Made by a program: the position numbers and the translations under genes. From positions 1,302,001 to 1,366,000 of the forward strand of contig NZ_CP117522.1 of assembly GCF_031679605.1 (NCBI RefSeq): a stretch of 64,000 nt of DNA. Direction: 5' to 3'. The DNA comes from Streptomyces luomodiensis. GTDB lineage: Bacteria; Actinomycetota; Actinomycetes; Streptomycetales; Streptomycetaceae. Below the pieces are notes generated by a model. That model was not told where the DNA came from. It was given only the letters and a program-made list of their open reading frames with translations, and did no database searches. This document shows positions 17,482 to 27,853 of the stretch, in pieces. Positions within the stretch are counted from its first letter, which is position 1. Each line of letters opens with the position of its first letter.

Positions 17482-18294
17482 ATGACAGACGGCTCGTCCA
17501 CCCCCGACCCGCAAGCCCTGACCAAGATCGACACCACGGTGCCGCATTCGGCCCGGATCTGGAACTACTGGATGGGCGGCAAGGACAACTACGAGGTCGA
17601 CCGGATCGCCGGTGACCAGTACCGGGAGGTCGCCCCGAACATCGAGACCATGGCCCGCGCCTCGCGCGCCTACCTCATCCGCACCGTCACCCATGTGGCG
17701 GGCGCCTGCGGCATCCGGCAGTTCCTGGACATCGGCACCGGGCTGCCCACCTACGACAACACCCACCAGGTCGCCCAGCGGGTGGCGCCCGAGGCCCGCA
17801 TCGTCTACGTCGACAACGACCCCCTGGTGCTCCGGCACGCGCAGGCGCTGCTCACCAGCAGCCGGGAGGGGGTGACCGACTACATCGACGCGGATCTGCA
17901 CGAGCCCGAGCGGATCCTGGAGGCCGCGGCCAGGACACTCGACTTCGACCGGCCCATCGCCCTGATGCTGATGGGCATCCTCGGCCATATCCAGAACTAC
18001 GCCGAGGCGGTGTCGATCGTGCGCCGGCTGCACGAGGCGTTACCGTCCGGCAGCTACTTCGTGCACTACGACAGCACCGACACCGACCAGGCGCTCAAGC
18101 AGGCCCAGCAGGGCTACGACGACACCGGCGCCGTTCCGTACGTGCTGCGCAGCGTGGCGCAGATCAGCCGCTTCTACGAGGGCCTGGAGCTGATCGAGCC
18201 CGGTATCGTGTCCTGTCCGCTGTGGCGGCCCGGCCACGCCGAGACGGCCATCGAGACCACCGATGTCCACGGGGGCGTGGCGCGCAAGCCGTGA
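17482..18294 (+). CDS. DUF574 SAM-dependent methyltransferase, TTA codon
   Basis: 270-aa S-adenosylmethionine-binding protein of the DUF574 (Methyltransf_19) family, which is expanded in Streptomyces. Diagnostic text is PHSARIWNYWMGGKDNYEVDR near the N-terminus, the SAM motif FLDIGTGLPTYDNTHQVAQ, then YVDNDPLVLRHAQALL and DADLHEP. The substrate is not known for the family. GGCAGGAG is nine bases before the ATG at 17482. The leucine at codon 187 (18040-18042) is TTA, read only by the bldA tRNA, so its expression should depend on bldA. Members often sit beside HTH-DUF5753/DUF397 genes, as here. Confidence 0.92.
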   Translation: MTDGSSTPDPQALTKIDTTVPHSARIWNYWMGGKDNYEVDRIAGDQYREVAPNIETMARASRAYLIRTVTHVAGACGIRQFLDIGTGLPTYDNTHQVAQRVAPEARIVYVDNDPLVLRHAQALLTSSREGVTDYIDADLHEPERILEAAARTLDFDRPIALMLMGILGHIQNYAEAVSIVRRLHEALPSGSYFVHYDSTDTDQALKQAQQGYDDTGAVPYVLRSVAQISRFYEGLELIEPGIVSCPLWRPGHAETAIETTDVHGGVARKP

Positions 18295-18399
18295 CGGCGG
18301 TGACGACCAAACGAATGGTTCGGCCACCGGGGAGGTAACCCCCGCCCCCGTCGCGTCGTCAGACACGGCGCCGGGAAGCCGAGGCGGAGGGACGCGCGG

Positions 18400-19214
18400 G
18401 TGTTCGACGTCGGAGCCTGGAGAGTGCCCTCCGTCAAGCGGCTGCTGCGGGAGTCGGTCGCCGATGCGCCCGCGGTGGTACGGCAGCGCCGCGGCTCCCG
18501 GGACGAGGCCCCGGGGCGGCCGCGGCACCTGGCCATCATCATGGACGGCAACGGCCGCTGGGCCGCGCTGCGCGGCCTCTCCCGCACCCAGGGCCATCAG
18601 GCGGGGATCCTGGCGCTGCCGCGGGTGGTGGACACCGCCCTGGAGGAGGGCATCGAGCACCTGTCGCTGTTCTTCTTCTCCACCGAGAACTGGAACCGGC
18701 CGCGCGGCGAGGTGGCCGCCCTGATGCGGCTCACCGCCCAGCTGGCGGACGTCTTCCGCGGCTACGGCGAGCGGGGGGTGCGGCTGTGCTGGCTGGGCTC
18801 GGAGGCCCGGCTGCCCGCGGCCACGCTGGCCGCGCTGCGCCGCGCGGAGGCCGAGACGCGGCACAACCGCGCCATGACACTGGCCTTCTGCTTCAACCAC
18901 GGCGGCCGGGAGGAGATCGCCCGCGCCGCCGGCTCGCTGGCCCGCGCCACGGCGGACGGCGCGCTGGACCCCGGGCTCATCGACGAGGCGCTGTTCACCC
19001 GCCATCTGCCGCACGCCGATCTGCCGGACATCGACATGCTGGTGCGCACCTCCGGGGAGCGGCGCATCTCCAACTTCATGCTCTGGCGGGCGGCCTACGC
19101 GGAGCTCTTCTTCGTCGACACCCTCTGGCCCGACTTCACCGGTGAGGAGCTCCGCGCGCTGCTGGCCGCCTTCGCCGCCCGTGACCGGCGCTTCGGCGCC
19201 GGCGTGGGCCCTCC

Positions 19215-19218
<4 letters not shown>
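18400..19218 (+). CDS. uppS: Cis-polyprenyl diphosphate synthase (UppS-like)
   Basis: 272-aa Z-prenyltransferase that extends farnesyl or a similar diphosphate with isopentenyl diphosphate to give polyprenyl carriers such as undecaprenyl diphosphate. The catalytic motif is [13 protein letters not shown] with Asp 49, followed by [11 protein letters not shown] and the diphosphate-binding end [14 protein letters not shown] ... AYAELFF. The 40-residue N-terminal extension is basic. GGAGGGA precedes the GTG start at 18400. Streptomyces carry several such synthases, so this may be a secondary copy. Its stop overlaps that of the convergent acyl-CoA dehydrogenase by four bases. Confidence 0.92.
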
Positions 19219-20441
<1,223 letters not shown>

Positions 20442-20463
20442 GACCCCTCCACGTGCTTATTAC

Positions 20464-20478
20464 CTGCGGTAACCGCAG
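20464..20478. promoter_or_regulatory. Palindromic TetR operator candidate
   Basis: CTGCGGTAACCGCAG is a perfect inverted repeat (7-base arms around one A), 23 bp before the acyl-CoA dehydrogenase start and 130 bp before the divergent TetR gene. Flanking TTACC elements extend the partial symmetry. The location over the dehydrogenase promoter suggests direct repression by the TetR protein. Confidence 0.7.
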
Positions 20479-20607
20479 TCTGTTACCGACGAGTAGGCGA
20501 TGTCAACTCCCCCAGGCATCCGGGCCCCGCGGCCCCCGCGGGTGTTACGTTGCGCAGTGCGCGGAGCGCGATCGCGCGTACGACATCGGGGGCGGGGAGG
20601 CAACCTC

Positions 20608-21264
20608 ATGCAGACCGGAACCAGTCAGCGAGCCGATCAGCGACAGGCGGCCCAGCGCAGGCGCAAGGAGCTGCTGGAGGCCGCGGACCGGGTGGTGCTG
20701 CGCGACGGACCAGAAGCCTCGATGAACGCCATCGCCGCCGAAGCGGGCATCACCAAGCCCATTCTCTACCGCCACTTCGGCGACAAGGGCGGGCTCTACC
20801 GCGCGCTCGCCAAGCGGCACACCGACGCCCTGCTCGCCTCGCTGCGCGCGGCCCTGGACGCGCCCGCCGACGACCGCCGGCAGCGCGTGGAGGCCACGCT
20901 GGACACCTATCTGGCGGCGATCGAGGCGCGGCCCCAGGTGTACCGCTTCCTGATGCACCCCGCCGACCACGGCCAGCCGGAGCTGGAGCAGAACTTCGAC
21001 GTCGGCCACCACTCCGCCCCGCTGCTGCGCCGGCTCGGCGAGGAGCTCGCCACGGTGATCGCCGAGCGGCTGGAGCTGGGCCCCGGCGGCGACGAGGTGG
21101 CCCGGGTCTGGGGTCACGGGATCGTCGGCATGATGCACGCGGCCGGCGACTGGTGGCTGCGCGACCGCCCCTGCGCGCGCGACCAGTTGGTGCGCCATCT
21201 CACCGATCTGCTGTGGGGGCGGCTGTCCCTGGCGGACGACCGGGTCGGCGCACCGGGCTTCTGA
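20608..21264 (+). CDS. TetR-family regulator, probable repressor of the acyl-CoA dehydrogenase
   Basis: 218-aa TetR regulator. The DNA-binding domain occupies about 15-65: RRRKELLEAADRVVLRDG, MNAIAAEAGITKPILYRHFG, DKGGLYRAL. A helical ligand domain follows with HPADHGQPE and ARVWGHGIVGMMHAAGDWWL, typical of the actinobacterial group near fatty-acid genes. GGGGAGG lies seven bases before the ATG at 20608. It is divergent from the acyl-CoA dehydrogenase gene and the gap holds one strong palindrome. An acyl-CoA effector is inferred from context. Its stop lies inside the first copy of a 22-bp direct repeat. Confidence 0.92.
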   Translation: MQTGTSQRADQRQAAQRRRKELLEAADRVVLRDGPEASMNAIAAEAGITKPILYRHFGDKGGLYRALAKRHTDALLASLRAALDAPADDRRQRVEATLDTYLAAIEARPQVYRFLMHPADHGQPELEQNFDVGHHSAPLLRRLGEELATVIAERLELGPGGDEVARVWGHGIVGMMHAAGDWWLRDRPCARDQLVRHLTDLLWGRLSLADDRVGAPGF

Positions 21265-21296
21265 GCACACCGGATCGGCGCACCGGGCTTCTGAGC
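21245..21296. repeat. 22-bp direct repeat at the tetR 3' end
   Basis: The last codons and stop of the TetR gene (21245-21266) are repeated exactly at 21275-21296, period 30. This is a recent local duplication; the second copy is outside the gene. Confidence 0.85.
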
Positions 21297-21437
21297 CCCC
21301 GCCACCCCGTCCGCCACTCGCACTCCGCTGGAATCCCGCTGCCATCCCGCCGGAACGGCCCTGGGGGCCGTCCGGCGGATCCACGCACCGAGGACATCAG
21401 CGGCGCGCGTGACATCGGCGGCCCGCCGGACAAGGCG

Positions 21438-21989
21438 CTACGCGTCCGCCGGCGCCGCCCAGGGGGCACGGCGGGCCGCCCGCAGCGCCCTGCGCCGCCG
21501 CAGCCCGGTGAGCCGGTCGGTGAACAGCCCGCCGTCCAGGTGGTCGCTCTCGTGCTGGAGACAGCGCGCGAAGAAGCCGGTGCCCTCGATCCGCACCGGC
21601 TCCCCGGTCATCGTCACGCCCTCGATCACCGCACGGTCGTACCGCGGAGTGCCCGCCTCGATGCCCGGCAGCGACAGACAGCCCTCCGGCCCCCGCACCG
21701 TCACCCCGTCGGCCGCCACCAGCCGGGGGTTGACGACATGCCCCAGATGGCGGTGGTCCTCGTCGTCCGGGCAGTCGTAGACGAAGACCCGCAGTCCCAC
21801 GCCGACCTGGTTGGCGGCGAGCCCCACCCCGTGCGCCGCGTACATCGTGGCGTACATGTCCTCGACCAGCAGCGCGAGCTCGGCGTCGAACGCGGTGACC
21901 TCCTCGCACGGTGCGCGCAGCCCCGGATCGCCGAGGAGCCGCAGGGGCCGCACCGCTCCGCGGCTGCCCGGGATCGCACCATGTCGCAT
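21438..21989 (-). CDS. def: Peptide deformylase
   Basis: 183-aa metalloenzyme that removes the N-formyl group from nascent proteins. All three motifs are present: GVGLAANQ (54-61), EGCLSLPG (102-109, metal ligand Cys 104) and HESDH (146-150, both metal His and catalytic Glu). The Arg-rich C-terminal tail RLTGLRRRRALRAARR is longer than in minimal enzymes. Streptomyces have several deformylases and this one is not next to fmt, so it may be an accessory copy. The ATG at 21989 has no strong ribosome site. Confidence 0.95.
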   Translation of the reverse strand: MRHGAIPGSRGAVRPLRLLGDPGLRAPCEEVTAFDAELALLVEDMYATMYAAHGVGLAANQVGVGLRVFVYDCPDDEDHRHLGHVVNPRLVAADGVTVRGPEGCLSLPGIEAGTPRYDRAVIEGVTMTGEPVRIEGTGFFARCLQHESDHLDGGLFTDRLTGLRRRRALRAARRAPWAAPADA

Positions 21990-22176
21990 GGCAGTCAAGC
22001 GTACGGGGCCCGACGGAGGCGGCCGGTGCGGGTGACGGAATTCGGGACCGCGGCCGGATCTCGATAGGCTGCTCCCCGACCGTGGCCTCCCGGCTGGCGA
22101 TTCGGCGCGGAGGGGGCGTACCACCGGTGCTCGGGGGGCAGGAGCGGCGCCGGTATGCGAGGAGGATCGAGAGACG

Positions 22177-23415
22177 ATGGCAGGCAACTCGGAGCCGCTG
22201 TCACCGCGGGCCAAGCTGGCCGTGACGGCGGGCAAGGCCGCGGCGGCGGTGTCACGGGCCGCGGGCCGCGGCAGTGGATCGGTGATCGGCGGCAAGGTGG
22301 CCCTGCGGCTCGACCCCGATCTGCTGAGCAGGCTGGCGCAGCACCTGGACGTGATCCTGGTGTCGGCGACCAACGGCAAGACCACGACCACCCGGCTGAT
22401 CGCCGAGGCGCTGCGGGCGGCCGGCCCGGTCGTCTCGAACGCGCTGGGCGCCAATATGCCGGCCGGTATCACCTCCGCCCTGGCCGGCGGCTCCGACGCC
22501 CGCTACGGCGTCATCGAGGTCGACGAGAAGTACCTGGCCGGTGTGGCGCGCGACACGGAGCCCAAGGCCATCGCGCTGCTCAACCTCTCCCGTGACCAGC
22601 TCGACCGCGCCGCCGAGACCCGGATGCTCGCCGAGAAGTGGCGCGAGGGCCTGACCGGCAGCAAGGCCGTCGTGATCGCCAACGCCGACGACCCGCTGAT
22701 CGTCTGGGCCGCCTCCTCCAGCCCCAATGTGGTGTGGGTCGCGGCCGGGCAGGAGTGGAAGGACGACGCCTGGTCCTGCCCGTCCTGCGGCGGTGTGCTC
22801 CAGCGCCCCGGCGACGACTGGGTCTGCGCGGAGTGCGGATTCCGCCGGCCGATCCCCAGCTGGGCGCTGAACGGCGACTACGTCCTCGACCCGCACGGCG
22901 CGGCCTGGCCGATCCACCTCCAGCTCCCCGGCCGTGCCAACAAGGCCAACGCGGCCACCTCGGCGGCCGTCGCCGCCGCCTTCGGGGTGCCCCCGCAGGT
23001 CGCGCTGGAGCGGATGTACCACGTCCAGGCCGTCGCCGGCCGGTACGACGTGGTCACGTTCCAGCAGCGCCAGATGCGGCTGCTGCTGGCGAAGAACCCG
23101 GCCGGCTGGCTGGAGACCTTCTCGCTGATCGACCCGCCGCCCACCCCGGTGATCCTCTCGGTGAACGCGCGCGGCGCCGACGGCACCGACACCTCCTGGC
23201 TGTGGGACGTGGACTACACCCGGCTCGCCGGGCACCCGATCTGCGTGATCGGCGACCGCAAGCTGGACCTCGCGGTGCGGCTGGAGGTCGCCGGGCTGGA
23301 CTTCCGGGTCTGCGCGGACGTGGACGAGGCGGTGCGGATCTGCCCGCCCGGCCGGATCGAGACCATCGCCAACTACACCGCGTTCCAGGACCTGCGCCGC
23401 CGGGTCGGCAACTGA
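22177..23415 (+). CDS. murT: MurT, ligase subunit of lipid II isoglutaminyl synthase
   Basis: 412-aa Mur-ligase-like subunit that activates the D-Glu alpha-carboxylate of lipid II with ATP for amidation. The P-loop SATNGKTTTTRL lies at about 63-74, followed by the Mur central domain. A zinc ribbon characteristic of MurT is inserted, with Cys pairs at 201/204 and 217/220 (CPSC, CAEC). The C-terminal DUF1727 domain contains DTSWLWDVDY, where the acidic residue couples to GatD. It is cytosolic and acts at the membrane-bound precursor. gatD follows after 24 bp. A weak GAGAGAC-type ribosome site precedes the ATG. Confidence 0.96.
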   Translation: MAGNSEPLSPRAKLAVTAGKAAAAVSRAAGRGSGSVIGGKVALRLDPDLLSRLAQHLDVILVSATNGKTTTTRLIAEALRAAGPVVSNALGANMPAGITSALAGGSDARYGVIEVDEKYLAGVARDTEPKAIALLNLSRDQLDRAAETRMLAEKWREGLTGSKAVVIANADDPLIVWAASSSPNVVWVAAGQEWKDDAWSCPSCGGVLQRPGDDWVCAECGFRRPIPSWALNGDYVLDPHGAAWPIHLQLPGRANKANAATSAAVAAAFGVPPQVALERMYHVQAVAGRYDVVTFQQRQMRLLLAKNPAGWLETFSLIDPPPTPVILSVNARGADGTDTSWLWDVDYTRLAGHPICVIGDRKLDLAVRLEVAGLDFRVCADVDEAVRICPPGRIETIANYTAFQDLRRRVGN

Positions 23416-23439
23416 CCTGCGAGTACGAGAGGCACGAAG

Positions 23440-24177
23440 ATGCGTAGCACGAGCCAGAACGGCCTGCGTCTGGTGTGGGTCTACCCCGACCTGCTGAGCA
23501 CGTACGGCGACCAGGGCAACGTCCTGGTGGTGGAGCGCCGGGCGCGTCAGCGCGGGCTGGACGTCTCCCGGCTGGACGTCCGCTCCGACCAGCAGATCCC
23601 CACCTCCGGGGACATCTACCTGGTCGGCGGCGGTGAGGACCGCCCGCAGCGGCTCGCCGCCGAGCGGCTGCTCCGGGACGGCGGGCTGAACCGCGCGGTC
23701 TCCAACGGGGCCATCGTCTTCTCGGTGTGCGCCGGGTACCAGATCCTCGGCCATGAGTTCATCAACGACCTCGGCCAGCGCCAGCAGGGCCTGGGGCTGC
23801 TGGACGTGATCAGCACCCGCGGCGAGGGCGCCCGGTGCGTCGGGGACGTGCTGGCCGACATCGACGAGCGGCTGGGGCTGCCCCCGCTGACCGGTTTCGA
23901 GAACCACCAGGGCGTCACCCACCTCGGCCCGACCGCCCGCCCCTTCGCCCGGGTCCGGTTCGGCAACGGCAACGGCAGCGGCGACGGCTTCGAGGGCGCG
24001 TACAACGACACCGTCTTCGGGACGTACATGCACGGCCCGGTGATGGCCCGCAACCCGCACATCGCGGACCACCTGCTGAAGCTGGCCCTCGATGTGAACG
24101 CGCTGCCGCCGGTCGACGACCAGTGGTACGAGGCGCTGCGCAACGAGCGGATCGCGGCCGCGACCCAGCCCGCCTGA
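23440..24177 (+). CDS. gatD: GatD, glutaminase subunit of lipid II isoglutaminyl synthase
   Basis: 245-aa class I glutamine amidotransferase. The nucleophile elbow is FSVCAGYQILGHEF with Cys 97; the His is in FGTYMHGPVMARNPHIAD. It releases ammonia from glutamine and channels it to MurT, converting D-Glu to D-isoglutamine in peptidoglycan stem peptides. The N-terminal WVYPDLLSTYGDQGNV segment is typical of GatD. It directly follows murT as a two-gene operon with GAGAGG before the ATG. Confidence 0.96.
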   Translation: MRSTSQNGLRLVWVYPDLLSTYGDQGNVLVVERRARQRGLDVSRLDVRSDQQIPTSGDIYLVGGGEDRPQRLAAERLLRDGGLNRAVSNGAIVFSVCAGYQILGHEFINDLGQRQQGLGLLDVISTRGEGARCVGDVLADIDERLGLPPLTGFENHQGVTHLGPTARPFARVRFGNGNGSGDGFEGAYNDTVFGTYMHGPVMARNPHIADHLLKLALDVNALPPVDDQWYEALRNERIAAATQPA

Positions 24178-24343
24178 GCCGCGGCCCGCTCGCTCGAGCG
24201 CCGCTCAGGCCCGGGATGCCCGTATGGCGGACATCCGGCGGACGACCGCGCCCCCGCCGCCCGCTCGCTTGTAGGGTGGCGGGGTTCCGCCGGACGACGC
24301 GGTCCGGCCGTCAGCCCCCATCGCAGACAGAGGTATGCGTGCC

Positions 24344-25369
24344 ATGCGCATTGGTGTGCTCACGTCCGGCGGCGACTGCCCCGGCCTGAACGCGGTCATC
24401 AGGTCAGTCGTCCACCGCGCCACCGTCGACCACGGCGACGAGGTGATCGGCTTCCAGGACGGCTGGAAGGGCCTGCTGGAGGGTGACTACCGCAAGCTGG
24501 ACCTGGACGCCGTGAGCGGCATCCTGGCCCTCGGCGGCACCATCCTCGGCTCCACCCGGGTGCGCCCGGAGCATCTGCGGGACGGTGTGGAGCGGGCCAA
24601 GGGGCATGTGGCGGAGCTCGGCCTGGACGCGGTCATCCCCATCGGCGGGGAGGGCACGCTGAAGGCCGCCCGGCTGCTCTCGGACGCCGGGCTGCCGATC
24701 GTCGGCGTGCCGAAGACCATCGACAACGACATCGCCTCGACCGATGTGACCTTCGGCTTCGACACCGCGGTCGGGGTCGCGACCGAAGCCCTGGACCGGC
24801 TGAAGACCACCGCGGAGTCCCATCAGCGGGTGCTGATCGTCGAGGTCATGGGGCGGCACACCGGCTGGATCGCGCTGCATTCGGGTATGGCCGCGGGCGC
24901 CCACGCCATCGTCGTCCCCGAGCGCCCGTTCGACATCGAGGAGCTCACCAGGACCGTCGGGGCGCGGTTCGAGGCGGGCAAGAAGTTCGCGATCGTGGTG
25001 GTGGCGGAGGGCGCCAAGCCGCGCGAGGGCACGATGGACTACGAGGCCGGCGGCAAGGACGTCTACGGCCATGAGCGCTTCGCGGGCATCGCCCGTCAGC
25101 TCTCCGTCGAGCTCGAGCGGCGGCTGGGCAAGGAGGCGCGGCCGGTCATCCTGGGCCATGTGCAGCGCGGCGGCACCCCTACGGCGTACGACAGGGTGCT
25201 GGCCACCCGCTTCGGCTGGCACGCGGTCGAGGCGGCCCACCGCGGCGCGTTCGGCACGATCACGGCGCTGCGCGGTACGGACATCGTGCTGGTGCCGCTC
25301 GCGGAGGCCGTGGCGCAGCTGAAGACGGTTCCCGCCGAGCGGTACGCCGAGGCCGAGTGCGTGCTCTGA
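24344..25369 (+). CDS. pfkA: 6-phosphofructokinase
   Basis: 341-aa phosphofructokinase that phosphorylates fructose 6-phosphate to the 1,6-bisphosphate in glycolysis. Motifs: MRIGVLTSGGDCPGLN (nucleotide end), IGGEGTLKAA (the Gly-Thr arrangement of ATP-using rather than pyrophosphate-using enzymes), PKTIDNDI with the catalytic Asp, VEVMGRHTGWIAL and HVQRGGTPTAYDR. An ATG at 24335 is nine bases upstream, but the ACAGAGG ribosome site at 24327-24333 fits only the ATG at 24344. Streptomyces have several isozymes. It stands alone between gatD and ctaG on the same strand. Confidence 0.95.
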   Translation: MRIGVLTSGGDCPGLNAVIRSVVHRATVDHGDEVIGFQDGWKGLLEGDYRKLDLDAVSGILALGGTILGSTRVRPEHLRDGVERAKGHVAELGLDAVIPIGGEGTLKAARLLSDAGLPIVGVPKTIDNDIASTDVTFGFDTAVGVATEALDRLKTTAESHQRVLIVEVMGRHTGWIALHSGMAAGAHAIVVPERPFDIEELTRTVGARFEAGKKFAIVVVAEGAKPREGTMDYEAGGKDVYGHERFAGIARQLSVELERRLGKEARPVILGHVQRGGTPTAYDRVLATRFGWHAVEAAHRGAFGTITALRGTDIVLVPLAEAVAQLKTVPAERYAEAECVL

Positions 25370-25442
25370 GCTGACGGGTTCTACGCTGGTGCGGGCACAT
25401 ATGGTGCGCACCGGGTAGGAGCAGGAAGGCCGGGGATACTCG

Positions 25443-26393
25443 ATGGATCACGGCGGGCACGGCATGACCATGGATCTGCCGCCGTTCACCCTCGCACGCG
25501 GGTTGGAGTTCGGTGGCGATCCGTTCTTCCTGGTCGGCTGTGTGCTGGCGCTCGGGTTGTACGGCTGGGGCGCCGCGCGGCTGTGGCGGCGCGGTGACGC
25601 CTGGCCGGTGGGGCGCCTGGTCTCGTTCGCGATCGGAGTGGTGACCATCGCGATCGCGATGTGCACCAAGCTGAACGACTACGGCATGGTCATGTTCAGC
25701 GTCCATATGGTGCAGCACATGATCATCAGCATGGTCTCGCCGATCCTGCTGCTGCTGGGCGCGCCGGTGACGCTGACCCTGCGGGCCCTCCCGGCGGCCG
25801 GGCGCGGCCGCAAGGGGCCACGGGAGCTGCTGGTCATGCTGTTGCACAGCCGCTATGTGCGGATCATCAGCCATCCGGCGTTCACGATCCCGCTGTTCAT
25901 CGCGAGCCTGTACGCGCTGTACTTCACCCCGCTCTTCGACTTCCTGATGGAGAGCAAGGCCGGGCACATCGCGATGATGGTCCACTTCCTCGCGGTGGGT
26001 CTGGTCTTCTTCTGGCCGATCATGGGTGTGGACCCGGGCCCGCACCGGCCCGGCTATGTGATGCGGATGCTGGAGCTGTTCGCGGGCATGCCCTTCCACG
26101 CGTTCTTCGGCATCGCGCTGATGATGGCGTCCGAGCCCATGGTCGGCGTCTACGAGCACCCGCCCGCCTCGCTGGGTATCGACGCGCTGTCGGACCAGAC
26201 CTGGGCGGGCGGCATCGCCTGGGCCTTCAGCGAGATCCCGTCGGTGATCGTCCTGGTGGCGCTGGTCCACCAGTGGTACAAGTCCGAGCAGCGCCAGGCG
26301 CGGCGGATCGACCGCACCGCGGACCGCGACGGCGACCAGGAGCTCGCGGCGTACAACGCCTATCTCGCCTCGCTCCAGTCCCGTAGCGGCTGA
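25443..26393 (+). CDS. ctaG: CtaG-type cytochrome c oxidase assembly protein
   Basis: 316-aa polytopic membrane protein of the Caa3_CtaG family. About seven hydrophobic helices are visible. The second-helix region carries the His/Met-rich FSVHMVQHMIISMVSPILLLLGAP, and later segments carry GHIAMMVHFLAVGLVFFWP and MPFHAFFGIALMMASEPM, which may bind copper. The N-terminus MDHGGHGMTMD is also His/Met-rich. It helps insert copper into the terminal oxidase. The tail after QWYKSEQRQARR is cytoplasmic and charged. A 51-aa membrane protein gene follows. Confidence 0.93.
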   Translation: MDHGGHGMTMDLPPFTLARGLEFGGDPFFLVGCVLALGLYGWGAARLWRRGDAWPVGRLVSFAIGVVTIAIAMCTKLNDYGMVMFSVHMVQHMIISMVSPILLLLGAPVTLTLRALPAAGRGRKGPRELLVMLLHSRYVRIISHPAFTIPLFIASLYALYFTPLFDFLMESKAGHIAMMVHFLAVGLVFFWPIMGVDPGPHRPGYVMRMLELFAGMPFHAFFGIALMMASEPMVGVYEHPPASLGIDALSDQTWAGGIAWAFSEIPSVIVLVALVHQWYKSEQRQARRIDRTADRDGDQELAAYNAYLASLQSRSG

Positions 26394-26509
26394 GGGCGGG
26401 GCTCCGCGGTCTGCTGGCGTCCGGACCCCCGGCCGCGAGACCATGGACCCGGGCCTGGCGGCCCGGGTCCTGGCGAAGGGGCGTCAGGACCGCCGTGAGG
26501 AGGTCGGGG

Positions 26510-26665
26510 ATGCCCGGATCCGCGAAGACGATGACGGTGGCCACGGTGGGGGGCCTGGTGCTGGTGACCGCCTACACCGTGACCCTGGGGAGCAACGGCT
26601 GGCTGTGGTTCAGCTGGGTGGTGCTCGGACTGCTGACCGTGGGGGTCGTGGTGGCCCGGGGCTGA
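26510..26665 (+). CDS. 51-aa two-helix membrane protein
   Basis: Short gene with an excellent ribosome site (GAGGAGG at 26497-26503, six bases before the ATG) and strong GC3. The product starts MPGSAKTMTVATVGGLVLVT, then has a short polar turn (LGSNGW) and a second hydrophobic helix (VVLGLLTVGVVVARG), so two membrane segments with both ends probably on the same side. It follows ctaG by 116 bp on the same strand, suggesting a link to oxidase assembly or to the membrane respiratory complex. No family recognised. Confidence 0.75.
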   Translation: MPGSAKTMTVATVGGLVLVTAYTVTLGSNGWLWFSWVVLGLLTVGVVVARG

Positions 26666-26791
26666 GGAAACGCGCGCGGAACACGGACGACGAGCCAGCC
26701 CGCCAGGGGCCGTGCGTGAGCCCACCGGCGTGGAATCTGCCCGTGGCGAAGGAATGTGGGCAGCGGGGCATCAGCCCCGTAGCGTCCCGGC

Positions 26792-27853
26792 ATGACCACA
26801 GGAAGCGTGTGTGTGATCGGGGCCACGGGACAGATCGGCCGGGCGGCGGTGCGTGCGCTCGCCGCCGAAGGGTGGCGGGTGCGGGCCGCCTCACGCGGCG
26901 GGGGCCGCGACGAGAGCTGGCCCGCCGAGGTGGTGAGCGTGGCCGTGGACCGGGACGACGACGCCGCGGTGGCCACGCTGATCGGGGACGGCTGCGATGT
27001 GGTGCTGGACTGCGTCGCCTACGGCCGGGCGCACGCACGGCAGTTGCTGGGGCTCGCGGACCGGATCGGATCGGCGGTGGTGATATCCACGGCAGCGGTG
27101 TACGAGGACGACCAGGGCCGTGGCTTCGGCACCCAGGACCGGCCCGACGGCGCCCCGCGCTATCCGCTGCCGCTCCCCGAGTCCCAGCGGACCGTCCCGC
27201 CGGGCGACGGCTACGGCAGCCGGAAGGTCGCGCTGGAGCGGGAGCTGCTGGCCGCCGGGGACCGGCTGCCGACGACGCTGCTGCGCGCCGGCGCGATCCA
27301 CGGCCCGCACTGCCGTACCCCTCGTGAGCTGTACTTCGTCAAGCGGGCCCTGGACGGGCGGCCGGTGCGGATCCTGGCGTACGGCGGCCGCAGCCGGTTC
27401 CATCCGGTGCATGTGGACAACCTCGCGGAGCTGGTGCGGCTGGCCGCCCACCGGCCCGGCTCACGGGTGCTCAACGCGGGTGATCCGCAGGCCCCGACGG
27501 TCGCCGACATCGCCGCCGCCGTGGACGGGGTGCTGGGGGTGCGCGCCGAGCAGGTGCTGATCGCCGGAGAGCCGCCCAATCCGCAGGTCGGCAGCACCCC
27601 CTGGAGCCTGGCCCACCCCATGGTCTTCGACATGTCGGCCGCCGAGCGGGAGTTGGGCTACCGCCCGGTGACCGGCTACCTCGAGTCGCTGCCCGCGACC
27701 GTCGCCTGGCTCGCCGACCGGCTGGCGGGCACCCCGGACTGGCGCGCGGCCTTCCCCGACATGGCCGCGGCCTACGACCCGATGTGCGATCTGTTCGACT
27801 ACGCGGCCGAGGACGCCTGGCTGCGCAGCGGCGGGAATTCCCTCGCGCCCTGA
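26792..27853 (+). CDS. NAD(P)-dependent epimerase/dehydratase (extended SDR)
   Basis: 353-aa extended short-chain dehydrogenase. The cofactor site is CVIGATGQIGRAAV near the N-terminus. STAAVYEDDQG carries the active-site Ser/Thr region and GDGYGSRKVALE holds the YxxxK pair. The C-terminal half includes HPVHVDNLAELVRLA, the usual substrate-domain text of nucleotide-sugar epimerases and reductases. It is soluble. No sugar-biosynthesis genes are nearby, so the substrate is open. A weak ribosome site precedes the ATG. Confidence 0.88.
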   Translation: MTTGSVCVIGATGQIGRAAVRALAAEGWRVRAASRGGGRDESWPAEVVSVAVDRDDDAAVATLIGDGCDVVLDCVAYGRAHARQLLGLADRIGSAVVISTAAVYEDDQGRGFGTQDRPDGAPRYPLPLPESQRTVPPGDGYGSRKVALERELLAAGDRLPTTLLRAGAIHGPHCRTPRELYFVKRALDGRPVRILAYGGRSRFHPVHVDNLAELVRLAAHRPGSRVLNAGDPQAPTVADIAAAVDGVLGVRAEQVLIAGEPPNPQVGSTPWSLAHPMVFDMSAAERELGYRPVTGYLESLPATVAWLADRLAGTPDWRAAFPDMAAAYDPMCDLFDYAAEDAWLRSGGNSLAP

